A stretch of 64,000 nucleotides of DNA. It comes from Alphaproteobacteria bacterium (GTDB lineage: Bacteria; Pseudomonadota; Alphaproteobacteria; UBA9219; RFNS01). The notes below the pieces were generated by a model. It saw nothing but the letters and a program-made list of their open reading frames with translations. It made no database searches and was not told the DNA's origin. Below are positions 35,521 to 43,457 of the stretch, piece after piece. Position numbers and translations under genes: made by a program. Numbering within the stretch: the stretch's first letter is position 1; each line of letters begins with the position of its first letter. The DNA is taken from NCBI GenBank assembly GCA_037200005.1, contig JBBCGY010000001.1, forward strand, positions 1,077,812-1,141,811, read 5' to 3'.

Positions 35521-36333
35521 ATGCAAAAGATTCTTCTTGGTATCCTGTGCTTTGCCATGTTTTCGGCGCCGGCGGTGTATGCCGAAGAGCCGGCTGCGGC
35601 TGCTCCGGCTCCAGCAGCCGCTCCGGCGCAAGCCGCCGCCGCGCCGGCAGATGCGTTGTCCCCGGCGCAAGAGTCCGCTGTCGAGGATGTGGTGCGCAAA
35701 CTGCTGACGGAAAAAGAGCCCGATATTATCGTCAAGGCGTTCCAGACCGTCCAGCAGCGGGAACAATCCAAACAATTCCAGCAGTCGAAGACGGCCGTTT
35801 CCGAATCTAAAGACAGGATCTTCAATAATCCTGAAGACCCCATCCTCGGCAATCCCAAGGGCGACGTAACGATCGTCGAATTTTACGATTATCAATGCCA
35901 CTTCTGCAAACAGGCCCATGAGGCTGTCGTCAAGCTTTTGGCCCAGGACAAAAACATCCGCTTCATCGCCAAGGAATTTCCGATCTTGGGCGACGGCTCC
36001 GTTTTGGCCGCGCGGGCGGCGCTGGCCAGCATCAAGCAAAAGAAATTCGACAAGATGCATGATGCATTGATGAAGCAGCCCACTCAGTTCAACGAATCGG
36101 TCATCATGGATATCGCCAAGAAGAACGGGCTTGATGCCGTCATGCTGAAAAAGGACATGGCCGACAAGCATATCGATGAAATGATCGCCACCAACCGCCA
36201 GCTGGGCGTTGATCTCGGCGTGCGCGGAACTCCGATGTTCCTGATCGGCGAAGAAACCCGTCCGGGCGCTTTGCCGCTTGAAGACCTCAAAAAAATGGTG
36301 GCCGATATCCGCGCCAGCCAGGCCAAGAAATAA
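35521..36333 (+). CDS. DsbA-family thiol oxidoreductase
   Basis: A signal peptide (MQKILLGILCFAMFSAPAVYA) is followed by an Ala/Pro-rich linker (about 22-45), an alpha-helical part and a DsbA-type thioredoxin domain with VEFYDYQCHFCKQAHE. The active site is CHFC (about residue 124), and the cis-Pro is in GTPMFL. It belongs to the DsbA/Com1-like group that makes or isomerises periplasmic disulfides. I chose 35521 because the longer frame from 35446 lacks a signal peptide at its start. aroQ follows 27 bp later. Confidence 0.92.
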   Translation: MQKILLGILCFAMFSAPAVYAEEPAAAAPAPAAAPAQAAAAPADALSPAQESAVEDVVRKLLTEKEPDIIVKAFQTVQQREQSKQFQQSKTAVSESKDRIFNNPEDPILGNPKGDVTIVEFYDYQCHFCKQAHEAVVKLLAQDKNIRFIAKEFPILGDGSVLAARAALASIKQKKFDKMHDALMKQPTQFNESVIMDIAKKNGLDAVMLKKDMADKHIDEMIATNRQLGVDLGVRGTPMFLIGEETRPGALPLEDLKKMVADIRASQAKK

Positions 36334-36360
36334 TACGCTCGCTTCGTTCGGGTTAGAATT

Positions 36361-36825
36361 ATGAGCAAAAAGCAGCGCGGCGCCGTTTCGGTACTTGTAC
36401 TGAACGGCCCCAATCTCAACCTGCTCGGCCAGCGCGAACCGGAGATATACGGCACCGCGACGCTTGCCGATATTGCCGTGCTTTGCGCGAAGACCGCCAA
36501 GGAGCTGGGCGCAAGCGCCGACTTCCGCCAGAGCAATCACGAAGGCGAACTGATCGACTGGATTCAGGGTGCGGCGAAAAAGCACCAAGCCGTTGTCATC
36601 AACGCCGCCGGCTACAGCCATACGTCGATCGCGCTCATGGACGCGCTGGGCTCATGCGGGCTGCCGGTTATCGAGGTTCACCTCAGCAACATATATCGCC
36701 GCGAAGAATTCCGGCACTCGAGTTATATTTCACGGGCGGCGCGCGGAGTTATTTGCGGTTTAGGCGCGGAAGGCTATAGTCTGGCGATACGCGCCGCCGT
36801 GCATTGCTTAAAGAACGGGACTTGA
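36361..36825 (+). CDS. aroQ: Type II 3-dehydroquinate dehydratase AroQ
   Basis: The third shikimate-pathway enzyme, dodecameric type. [20 protein letters not shown] contains the flexible-lid Arg and catalytic Tyr, [17 protein letters not shown] the conserved Asn and phosphate-binding residues, and [20 protein letters not shown] the catalytic His. Length 154 aa is normal. It precedes accB by four bases, the usual aroQ-accB-accC order of proteobacteria. Confidence 0.97.
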   Translation: MSKKQRGAVSVLVLNGPNLNLLGQREPEIYGTATLADIAVLCAKTAKELGASADFRQSNHEGELIDWIQGAAKKHQAVVINAAGYSHTSIALMDALGSCGLPVIEVHLSNIYRREEFRHSSYISRAARGVICGLGAEGYSLAIRAAVHCLKNGT

Positions 36826-36829
36826 ATTA

Positions 36830-37282
36830 ATGACCAAATTTGACGTTGACGCGGACATGGTCCGCAAACTCGCCGGACTCCTGAAGGAAACCGGCATGAA
36901 CGAGATCGAGTATGCCGAAGGAGAACAGCGCATCCGGCTGATGCGTTCTCCCCCGGTTATGCAAGGCGTCGCCGGCGGCCCTGCCATCCAAGTCCCGGCT
37001 GGCGAAACCGTATCGTCGCCTCCCGCGCCCACCGCACCATCGGGCCATGCCAACGCCGTCACCTCGCCGATGGTAGGCACGGTCTATCTCTCTCCCGATC
37101 CCGGCGGCCCGCCTTTCGTGAAAGTCGGCGACCGGGTCAAGCCGGGCGACACGCTGCTGATCGTCGAGGCGATGAAAGTCATGAATCCGATCAAGGCCAC
37201 GATCACGGGCATAGTCAAAGAAATTTTCGTGGGCGACGCCATGCCGGTGGAATTCGGCGAAGCCTTAATGATTATTGCTTAG
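36830..37282 (+). CDS. accB: Biotin carboxyl carrier protein AccB
   Basis: Carries biotin for acetyl-CoA carboxylase. The N-terminal helix binds AccC, a Pro/Ala linker (about 55-72) follows, and the C-terminal biotinyl domain has the modified Lys in EAMKVMN (about residue 116) and the typical SPMVGTVY start. At 150 aa its size is normal. It is followed by accC after nine bases. Confidence 0.97.
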   Translation: MTKFDVDADMVRKLAGLLKETGMNEIEYAEGEQRIRLMRSPPVMQGVAGGPAIQVPAGETVSSPPAPTAPSGHANAVTSPMVGTVYLSPDPGGPPFVKVGDRVKPGDTLLIVEAMKVMNPIKATITGIVKEIFVGDAMPVEFGEALMIIA

Positions 37283-37291
37283 GAACAACGA

Positions 37292-38632
37292 GTGTTCGAA
37301 AAAATCCTGATCGCCAATCGCGGAGAAGTCGCGCTGCGCATCGTGCGCGCCTGCCGCGAGATGGGAATCCGCACCGTGGCCGTGCATTCCACCGCCGACG
37401 AAAGCGCGATGCATGTCCGCTTCGCCGACGAAAGCGTCTGCATCGGCCCGCCCAGCGCCAAGGAAAGCTATCTCAACATTCCGGCGATCCTCACCGCCGC
37501 CTCCATTACCGGCGCGGACGCCGTTCATCCCGGCATCGGCTTCATGTCGGAGAACGCGCAATTCGCCGAAATGGTCGAAGAGCATGGCTTCGCCTTCATC
37601 GGCCCGACTCCCGAACATATTCGCATGATGGGCGACAAGGTGACGGCGAAGAAGACCGTCATGGAACTCGGCCTGCCCACGGTGCCGGGATCGGCGGGCT
37701 CTCTGTCCAGCCTGGAAGACGCCAGCGCGACGGCACGGAAGATCGGCTATCCGGTTCTGATCAAGGCGGCGGCCGGCGGTGGCGGCAAGGGCATGAAGGT
37801 TGCCTTCAACGACATGGAGTTGAAGGAATCCTATCAATTGGCGCGGAGCGAAGCGCGCGCCGCCTTCGGCAACGACGAAGTCTATATGGAAAAATACCTG
37901 GTGCATCCGCGCCATATCGAGGTGCAATTGCTGGGCGACACGCACGGCAATGCCGTGCATTTCTACGAACGCGATTGCTCGATCCAGCGCAAGCACCAGA
38001 AAGTCGTCGAGGAAGCCCCCTCGCCCGGACTCAACGCCGATCAGCGCCAATATATCGGCGAACTGGCCGCGAGCGTCGTCGCCAGGCTAGGCTATCGCGG
38101 CGTCGGCACGATGGAATTCCTGTTCGAGAACGGTAAATTCTATTTCATCGAAATGAATACGCGGCTGCAGATCGAGCATACCATCACCGAAATGGTGACC
38201 GGCGTCGACCTCGTGCGCGAGCAGATCCGCGTCGCCGCCGGCATGCCGATCAGCGTCAAGCAAAGCGACATCAAGATCAACGGCCACTCCATCGAATGCC
38301 GGATCAACGCCGAGAACCCGAAGACCTTCCTCCCCTCGCCCGGCAAGATCGCGGGCTATCACGCGCCCGGAGGACTAGGCGTTCGCGTCGACAGCGCCAT
38401 TTACGACGGCTATAAAATCCCGCCTTATTACGACAGCATGATCGCCAAGCTGATCGTGCATGGCTCGACGCGCAACGAATGCCTGCTGCGCCTCAAGCGC
38501 TGCCTCGAGGAGTTCGTCATCGGCGGAATCGAAACCACGCTTCCGCTGCATCAAAGCATCATCGCCCAGGCGGATTTCATCAATGGCGATTACGACATTC
38601 ATTGGCTGGAGAAGTTTCTGGCGAAGCAGTAA
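37292..38632 (+). CDS. accC: Biotin carboxylase AccC
   Basis: The ATP-grasp subunit that carboxylates biotin on AccB. Seen: MFEKILIANRGEVALRIVRAC, the glycine-rich ATP loop AAAGGGGKGMKV, HIEVQLLGD, EMNTRLQIEHTITEMVTG. The start is GTG at 37292 with AGGAA just upstream. Length 446 aa is typical. aat follows within three bases, so aroQ-accB-accC-aat is one transcription unit. Confidence 0.97.
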   Translation: MFEKILIANRGEVALRIVRACREMGIRTVAVHSTADESAMHVRFADESVCIGPPSAKESYLNIPAILTAASITGADAVHPGIGFMSENAQFAEMVEEHGFAFIGPTPEHIRMMGDKVTAKKTVMELGLPTVPGSAGSLSSLEDASATARKIGYPVLIKAAAGGGGKGMKVAFNDMELKESYQLARSEARAAFGNDEVYMEKYLVHPRHIEVQLLGDTHGNAVHFYERDCSIQRKHQKVVEEAPSPGLNADQRQYIGELAASVVARLGYRGVGTMEFLFENGKFYFIEMNTRLQIEHTITEMVTGVDLVREQIRVAAGMPISVKQSDIKINGHSIECRINAENPKTFLPSPGKIAGYHAPGGLGVRVDSAIYDGYKIPPYYDSMIAKLIVHGSTRNECLLRLKRCLEEFVIGGIETTLPLHQSIIAQADFINGDYDIHWLEKFLAKQ

Positions 38633-38635
38633 AGT

Positions 38636-39349
38636 ATGACTGCCATCACCCCGGAAATTCTTCTCCGCGCCTATCGGGCCGGGATTTTTCCGATGGCGGA
38701 GGATGCGTCGGCCACGGAACTCTTCTGGTACGATCCGCCTGAACGCGCCGTCCTGCCGCTCGATCGATTCCATGTGCCGGGCCGCCTGGCGCGAACGATC
38801 CGCAAGCGCCCGTACCGCATAACCGCCGACCGCGATTTCTCCGCCGTGATCGCCGCCTGCGCCGCCCCGAACGCGGCGATGAAACGCGGGCGAACCTGGA
38901 TCAATGAGGAGATCGCCGGACTTTATACCGCGCTTCACCGGCAAGGCCATGCCCACAGCCTCGAAGCCTGGCGGGACGGACGGCTGGCAGGCGGCATCTA
39001 TGGCGTCAGCATCGGCGGCGCGTTCTTCGGCGAAAGCATGTTCAGCACTGCGACCGACGCCAGCAAAATCTGCCTCGTCTATCTGGCCGCGCTGCTGCGG
39101 CGGCAGGGCTATGCGTTATTCGACGCTCAATTCATGACGCCGCATCTGCGCCAATTCGGCGCGACGGAAATCAGCCGCGCCGACTATCATGAGCGGCTGC
39201 GGAATGCTTTATCGCTTCAGTGTGAGTTTTTGGGCGAGTTTTCCGGAGATTTTTCGGGCGGCATATCCGGCACGGGCACCGACGGCGCGGGCGGCGTGCT
39301 CGACGAAGCCGCGATGGCATTCTTGCACGATATGACCCAGACATCGTAA
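38636..39349 (+). CDS. aat: Leucyl/phenylalanyl-tRNA-protein transferase Aat
   Basis: It adds Leu or Phe to N-terminal Arg/Lys of proteins, making them ClpS/ClpAP substrates. Visible: LLRAYRAGIFPMAED, FWYDPPERAVLP, IGGAFFGESMFS (catalytic region), FDAQFMTPHLRQFGA. After the normal C-terminus the protein continues with a Gly/Asp/Phe-rich tail of about 40 residues that runs antisense into the DUF2155 gene for 133 bp. That tail is probably a by-product of the overlap. Confidence 0.95.
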   Translation: MTAITPEILLRAYRAGIFPMAEDASATELFWYDPPERAVLPLDRFHVPGRLARTIRKRPYRITADRDFSAVIAACAAPNAAMKRGRTWINEEIAGLYTALHRQGHAHSLEAWRDGRLAGGIYGVSIGGAFFGESMFSTATDASKICLVYLAALLRRQGYALFDAQFMTPHLRQFGATEISRADYHERLRNALSLQCEFLGEFSGDFSGGISGTGTDGAGGVLDEAAMAFLHDMTQTS

Positions 39350-39810
39350 AGCGGATGCTCGAGCGCGCTGAGCGCCGGGTTGGACGCGAACATCCAGCCG
39401 CGAAACAGCATGATTTCCGGCTCGCCGGGCTTGATCTCGCTGATGACCATGAATACGGCGGATTCCGGTGTTTCTTCCGGCGGCGCGGTCTGGCAGCTGC
39501 GCACTTCGATCTGCATCCGGCCGAAACTATACGGCTTGCCGACCGGTAATTCGATCTGCTCCACCCGCGCCGTGACCTTGTCGAGCAAGCGCAGCACCGC
39601 AGTATCGTATGGCTCCATCGTCCGCGCCGACGCGGGCGCGGCGACACTCAACAAAATGGCAGCGATAATGCTTAGAGCAGATCGCGACAAGCTTGGCGCC
39701 TTTTTACCGCCAACCGTTCGCGTGAATCTGCTCGACAAACCAATACGTAGAGCATTCCCCGGCCTCAAAGCCTGCTCCAACCTAATCGGGGAATGCTCTA
39801 CACGGATCAC
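39217..39810 (-). CDS. DUF2155 periplasmic protein
   Basis: The C-terminal 110 residues carry the DUF2155 pattern: LRLLDKVTARVEQIELPVGKPYSFGRMQIEVRSCQTAPPEETPESAVFMVISE, then a LFRGWMFASNPALSALEHPLYDVWVISC end, usually periplasmic. The start is unclear. GTG at 39810 overlaps the mlaD stop (GTGA) but yields about 40 extra residues coded by two palindromic repeats; TTG at 39690 begins just before a standard signal peptide (LSIIAAILLSVAAPASA). The neighbourhood (mlaD, NDUFA12, aat) is typical for alphaproteobacteria. Confidence 0.85.
   Translation of the reverse strand: MIRVEHSPIRLEQALRPGNALRIGLSSRFTRTVGGKKAPSLSRSALSIIAAILLSVAAPASARTMEPYDTAVLRLLDKVTARVEQIELPVGKPYSFGRMQIEVRSCQTAPPEETPESAVFMVISEIKPGEPEIMLFRGWMFASNPALSALEHPLYDVWVISCKNAIAASSSTPPAPSVPVPDMPPEKSPENSPKNSH
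39673..39735. repeat. Nested palindromic element in the DUF2155 5' region
   Basis: GAGCAGAT-CGCG (39675-39686) pairs with CGCG-TGA-ATCTGCTC (39719-39733) around an inner TTGGCG/CGCCAA stem (39693-39698, 39708-39713). The design matches small dispersed palindromes of alphaproteobacterial genomes. Confidence 0.6.
39747..39801. repeat. Palindromic element with 15-bp arms
   Basis: GTAGAGCATTCCCCG (39747-39761) and its exact complement (39787-39801) flank a 25-bp centre. It adjoins the mlaD stop codon and, with the element at 39673-39735, makes up most of the region between mlaD and the DUF2155 signal peptide. Confidence 0.65.
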
Positions 39811-40373
39811 GGATGTTCCGGCAGATCGATTTTAGCCGCCGCGTCATTCGGCGGCGGAGGAACATCAGACGATGTAGAAGCGGGGTTACCGGCAGGTGCA
39901 GATTTCTTATCGCCGCCCTTGCCGCCAAAGACCAATTGCCCAATGAGATCGTCGAGCCTGATGGGGGGCTGAGTATGCGTAATGCGTCCGGTGCCGTCGG
40001 TCTTGATATTGTCTTCCTCGACGCCGATTTCCAGCGACAGATAACGTCCGCCCAGCAGGCTTTCGTTGGCGATCACGCCCACCGTATCGGTGGGGAGAAG
40101 AACATTATCGGCGATGGACATGGTGACCTTGACCATGAATTGATTCCGGCCCGGCTCGGTCATCAATTCCTGCCCCATGATCGTGCCGACCTTGACGCCG
40201 TTGATCATGACGTCCCCGCCGGTTTTAAGGCCGTCGGCGCGCGGGAAATTGGCGGTGACGGTATAGCCTTTCACCTTGTTGAGATCCGCGCTCTTGAACG
40301 CAAAGGTCAGAAAAAATCCCGCCGCCAGCAACACCACGGCGCCAAGCACGGTTTCGATAATATTGCGGCCCAT
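39807..40373 (-). CDS. mlaD: MlaD-family phospholipid transport protein
   Basis: A single N-terminal membrane helix (about 5-24) is followed by an MCE domain: YTVTANFPRADGLKTGGDVMINGVKVGTI and LLGGRYLSLEIG. MlaD forms the hexameric periplasmic ring of the Mla phospholipid transporter. The tail is Pro/Ser-rich. mlaE and mlaF are absent nearby; an mlaC gene lies at 6.4 kb. The NDUFA12 gene lies upstream and DUF2155 downstream on the same strand. Confidence 0.93.
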   Translation of the reverse strand: MGRNIIETVLGAVVLLAAGFFLTFAFKSADLNKVKGYTVTANFPRADGLKTGGDVMINGVKVGTIMGQELMTEPGRNQFMVKVTMSIADNVLLPTDTVGVIANESLLGGRYLSLEIGVEEDNIKTDGTGRITHTQPPIRLDDLIGQLVFGGKGGDKKSAPAGNPASTSSDVPPPPNDAAAKIDLPEHP

Positions 40374-40498
40374 AAGTTGAACTCCGTCCTCTAAGTCTTT
40401 TTACCGTTTTATCATTCCGTCACGCCCTCTTCAGGCGCGAACCCGGAACGACAACTTATAATTCAAACCGGTGCATGACAACCATCTTCCGCCGGCAA

Positions 40499-40903
40499 TT
40501 ATTCTTCCGGCTTCCACGCCTCGTAATCGCCCGTCGCGGCAGCGCGGCGGCTTCCTTGCGAAGGATGACCGGGAGGAAAATAAGCGCCCGCCGTGCCGGT
40601 CAAATTTGGCTCGTGGGGCTTTTGCCAGGGCTTGTGGAACGGGCTTGTGTCCAATATCGGCTCCTGCATCGTGTGATGCAGCCAGCCATGCCATTCCGGC
40701 GGCACTTTGCTGGCCTCCGGCTCTCCGGCATAGATCACCCAGCGCCGTTCGCGCCTGCCCGGCTCCTTGCGCCGGGAGCGGTAGTAAACATTGCCGAACT
40801 TGTCCGATCCCACTTTGACGCCGCCCGACCATGTGCCGAGCAGCGTCCCGATCTGGGACAGACGGCGGATAAAGGATAATTTCTGCGGCTGAGACATAGC
40901 CAT
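40499..40903 (-). CDS. NDUFA12-like complex I assembly/accessory protein
   Basis: The 134-residue protein shows the NDUFA12/B17.2 pattern: GTWSGGVKVGSDKFGNVYYRSRR, then RRWVIYAGEPEASKVPPEWHGWLHHTMQEP, and a C-terminal PHEPNLTGTAGAYFPPGHP. This supernumerary subunit of NADH dehydrogenase is restricted to alphaproteobacteria and mitochondria, which supports the taxonomic call. Starts at 40903 and 40897 are both possible. Confidence 0.95.
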   Translation of the reverse strand: MAMSQPQKLSFIRRLSQIGTLLGTWSGGVKVGSDKFGNVYYRSRRKEPGRRERRWVIYAGEPEASKVPPEWHGWLHHTMQEPILDTSPFHKPWQKPHEPNLTGTAGAYFPPGHPSQGSRRAAATGDYEAWKPEE

Positions 40904-41020
40904 GGAAAATCAAGCAAATCATGATCTTAGTCAAGGTGATTTCGACGGCGCGGAAACCCCTTGCCCTCTTGGTGAAAGACGGGCAACAACAGGGCATGAC
41001 AATCCATTTGCGAGATAATA

Positions 41021-42046
41021 GTGACCCCTTTTCGCAATACGCCGCCGGAGCGGGCAACACCCGCGTCCCAGCGCGCGCCGGTTTTGGCCGCGCTGGACCT
41101 CGGCACCAACAATTGCCGCCTGCTGATCGCCACCCCCGCGCCGAACGAGCCGCAGGGTTTTAGGGTTATCGATGCGTTCTCGCGCATCGTGCGCCTCGGC
41201 GAAGGGTTGAGCCGGCATTCGCAGCTTCAGGAGAGCGCCATCGGCCGCACCCTGGAGGCGCTTGGCGTCTGCCAGAGAAAACTGCAGCGCCATGCCGTGA
41301 CTCACGCCCGCGCCGTGGCGACCGAAGCCTGCCGCCGCGCCGGAAACGGCGCCGCGTTCCTGGCCAAAGGCAGCAAGCTGCTGGGCCTGGAAATCGAAGT
41401 CATCGAAAGCGGCGAAGAAGCCCGGCTCGCCATGCTCGGCTGCGCTCCGTTGCTTGCCCCCGTGACTCCGCATGCGATTATGTTCGATATCGGCGGCGGT
41501 TCCACCGAATTGATCTGGCTCCAGCTTAACGGCGATGGGCGTCCCGCGCTGATCGACCACATATCCGTGCCCTGCGGCGTCGTCAGCCTGACCGAGGAAT
41601 ATGGCGGCGATCTCGTCAGCGACGACGCCTACGCCGCGATGGTCGAGCGGGTGCGCGGCCAGCTGCTGGATTTCGACCGGAAGCATGGGATTTCCGCCGC
41701 GCTGAAATCCGGGCAGGTGCAGATGGTCGGCTCCAGTGGCACGGTCACGACGCTGGCGGGCGTACTGCACGGGCTGGTGCGCTATCAGCGTTCGCTGATC
41801 GACGGCTGCACGATGCAGGTCGCCGAAGCGCGGCAGGTTACCGAAAGAATTCGCGTGCTGGACTTCAAGGGACGCTCCGCCATCCCCTGCATCGGACAGG
41901 AACGCGCCGATCTGGTCGTCGCGGGCTGCGCCATTCTGCAGGCGATCTACGAAACCTGGCCCGTGATCCAGTTCCGCGTCGGCGATCGCGGCCTGCGCGA
42001 GGGAATTCTGACTGATCTGCTGGATGAAATCGCGGGCGCCGTATGA
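41021..42046 (+). CDS. Ppx/GppA family phosphatase
   Basis: The actin-like ATPase fold has LAALDLGTNNCRLLIA (phosphate 1), FDIGGGSTELIW (phosphate 2) and SSGTVTTLAG. The length of 341 aa is the short form without the C-terminal HD domain. Such enzymes hydrolyse polyphosphate or pppGpp. The start is GTG at 41021, without a clear Shine-Dalgarno. The last codon overlaps the rlmE start (ATGA). Confidence 0.93.
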   Translation: MTPFRNTPPERATPASQRAPVLAALDLGTNNCRLLIATPAPNEPQGFRVIDAFSRIVRLGEGLSRHSQLQESAIGRTLEALGVCQRKLQRHAVTHARAVATEACRRAGNGAAFLAKGSKLLGLEIEVIESGEEARLAMLGCAPLLAPVTPHAIMFDIGGGSTELIWLQLNGDGRPALIDHISVPCGVVSLTEEYGGDLVSDDAYAAMVERVRGQLLDFDRKHGISAALKSGQVQMVGSSGTVTTLAGVLHGLVRYQRSLIDGCTMQVAEARQVTERIRVLDFKGRSAIPCIGQERADLVVAGCAILQAIYETWPVIQFRVGDRGLREGILTDLLDEIAGAV

Positions 42047-42729
42047 CCGGGGGCACGAAAAAATCCGGGCCGCCGTCAGGACGCAATTTGACCGTCCGGG
42101 TCAAATCCAAAGCCAGCCGCTCCATATCCTCGACAAAATGGCTGAACCGCCAGCTCAACGATCCCTATGTCGCGGCGGCCAAGCGCGATGGCTATCGCTC
42201 GCGCGCGGCCTATAAAATCATTCAGCTCGACGAGAGATTCAAATTGCTGCGTCCGGGCATGCGGATCGTGGATTTAGGCGCTGCCCCCGGCGGCTGGTCG
42301 CAGGTCATGGCCAAGCGGATCGGCGGCAAAGGGCAGCTGGTCGCGCTCGACATCCTGCCGATGCCGCCCATCGACGGCGTCACTTTCTTCGAGGCCGATT
42401 TCACCGCCAACGACAGCCCGGCGAAGCTGATCGCGGCGCTGAAGGGCAAGGCCGATCTCGTCCTGTCCGACATGGCCGCGCCCACGATGGGACATGGCAA
42501 GACCGACCATATCCGCATCATGGCGCTGGCGGAGATGGCTTACGATTTCGCCGCGCAGGTTCTCGCGCCGGGAGGTGCGTTCGTCTGTAAATTATTCCAG
42601 GGCGGCGCGGAAAAGGAGTTCCTCGCGCTCCTGAAGAAGGATTTCACCTCCGTCCGCCACGCCAAGCCCGAAGCCAGCCGCCAGGAATCCGCCGAGACCT
42701 ATATCGTGGCGCTGGGGTTTAGGATATAA
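42043..42729 (+). CDS. rlmE: 23S rRNA (uridine2552-2'-O)-methyltransferase RlmE
   Basis: The FtsJ/RrmJ enzyme methylates U2552 in the ribosomal A-loop during late 50S assembly. The Ser/Lys-rich N-terminus is followed by YRSRAAYKIIQLDERFKLL (first catalytic Lys), VDLGAAPGGWSQV (AdoMet site), LVLSDMAAPTMG (catalytic Asp) and CKLFQGG (Lys), with ESAETYIVALGF at the end. It is translationally coupled to the Ppx/GppA gene, a common alphaproteobacterial pairing. Confidence 0.97.
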   Translation: MTGGTKKSGPPSGRNLTVRVKSKASRSISSTKWLNRQLNDPYVAAAKRDGYRSRAAYKIIQLDERFKLLRPGMRIVDLGAAPGGWSQVMAKRIGGKGQLVALDILPMPPIDGVTFFEADFTANDSPAKLIAALKGKADLVLSDMAAPTMGHGKTDHIRIMALAEMAYDFAAQVLAPGGAFVCKLFQGGAEKEFLALLKKDFTSVRHAKPEASRQESAETYIVALGFRI

Positions 42730-42743
42730 GCCAACACAGCGTC

Positions 42744-43382
42744 TTACGATATGGCGCAGTCGGGCGTGCCCAGCCGCAAGGTCTTTTCGTTCGAATCTGC
42801 GCCGGGCCTTTGAGGCGCGGGCAAGGCAGGCACGATTTCTGAAGCGCCGGGTTGCTTCATCGCGGCCAGCAATTCACGGCCCGTCTTGAAATCGCCATGC
42901 ACATAGCTGGAGATGATGGCGCGGCCCTTGCGATAGTCTTCGGGACTGACGTCCCACTCGACATAGTGCGTCGAGCCGGTATTGCCGGCTTTAGAGGACT
43001 GGACGCTGATGCCTTCGCTCGCAAGAACGATATGCATCGATTGCATAAGGCCGAACGTATGAAAGCCTGGCCCAAGGCCAGGTTTTGACGCGTCCTCGCT
43101 AAACGGCCATTCGCGCGGCACGAAGCTCGGAACACTGATCGAAAGCAGGTGCTTCGGCTCGCCTTTGGGCGTTTGCCGGTAAGAAGCATCCAGAATCGCG
43201 GGCCGGTGCGGATCGCCATGCACGGGTTTGAGATCGCCTGAATGAGGAGCCTGCTGATAGTCCGCGGGCGCCGGATAAAGACTGACATATCTGCGCGCGC
43301 CGACCAGATAGTCCAGCGCGCCGGACAAGTCTTCGCCGGGCTGCAACGTAAAAGTGGGCATTCCGTCGTTTATTTGCGCCAT
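42744..43382 (-). CDS. Hypothetical protein downstream of the RNR-like gene
   Basis: The 212-residue hydrophilic protein has no signal peptide and no motif I know. The middle (about 78-140) alternates beta-strands and includes FHTFGLMQSMHIVLASEG, and the C-terminus is Pro-rich. It lies 75 bp downstream of the NrdJ-like gene on the same strand; a TACAAT nine bases before the ATG might be a private promoter. Whether it shares the NrdR control of its neighbour is open. Confidence 0.7.
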   Translation of the reverse strand: MAQINDGMPTFTLQPGEDLSGALDYLVGARRYVSLYPAPADYQQAPHSGDLKPVHGDPHRPAILDASYRQTPKGEPKHLLSISVPSFVPREWPFSEDASKPGLGPGFHTFGLMQSMHIVLASEGISVQSSKAGNTGSTHYVEWDVSPEDYRKGRAIISSYVHGDFKTGRELLAAMKQPGASEIVPALPAPQRPGADSNEKTLRLGTPDCAIS

Positions 43383-43457
43383 ATCCGCATTATTGTACGG
43401 ATAAGACGATTTCCAAAATCTTAATAGTTGCGCCGGTCACGCTCACTATTTTGGACG

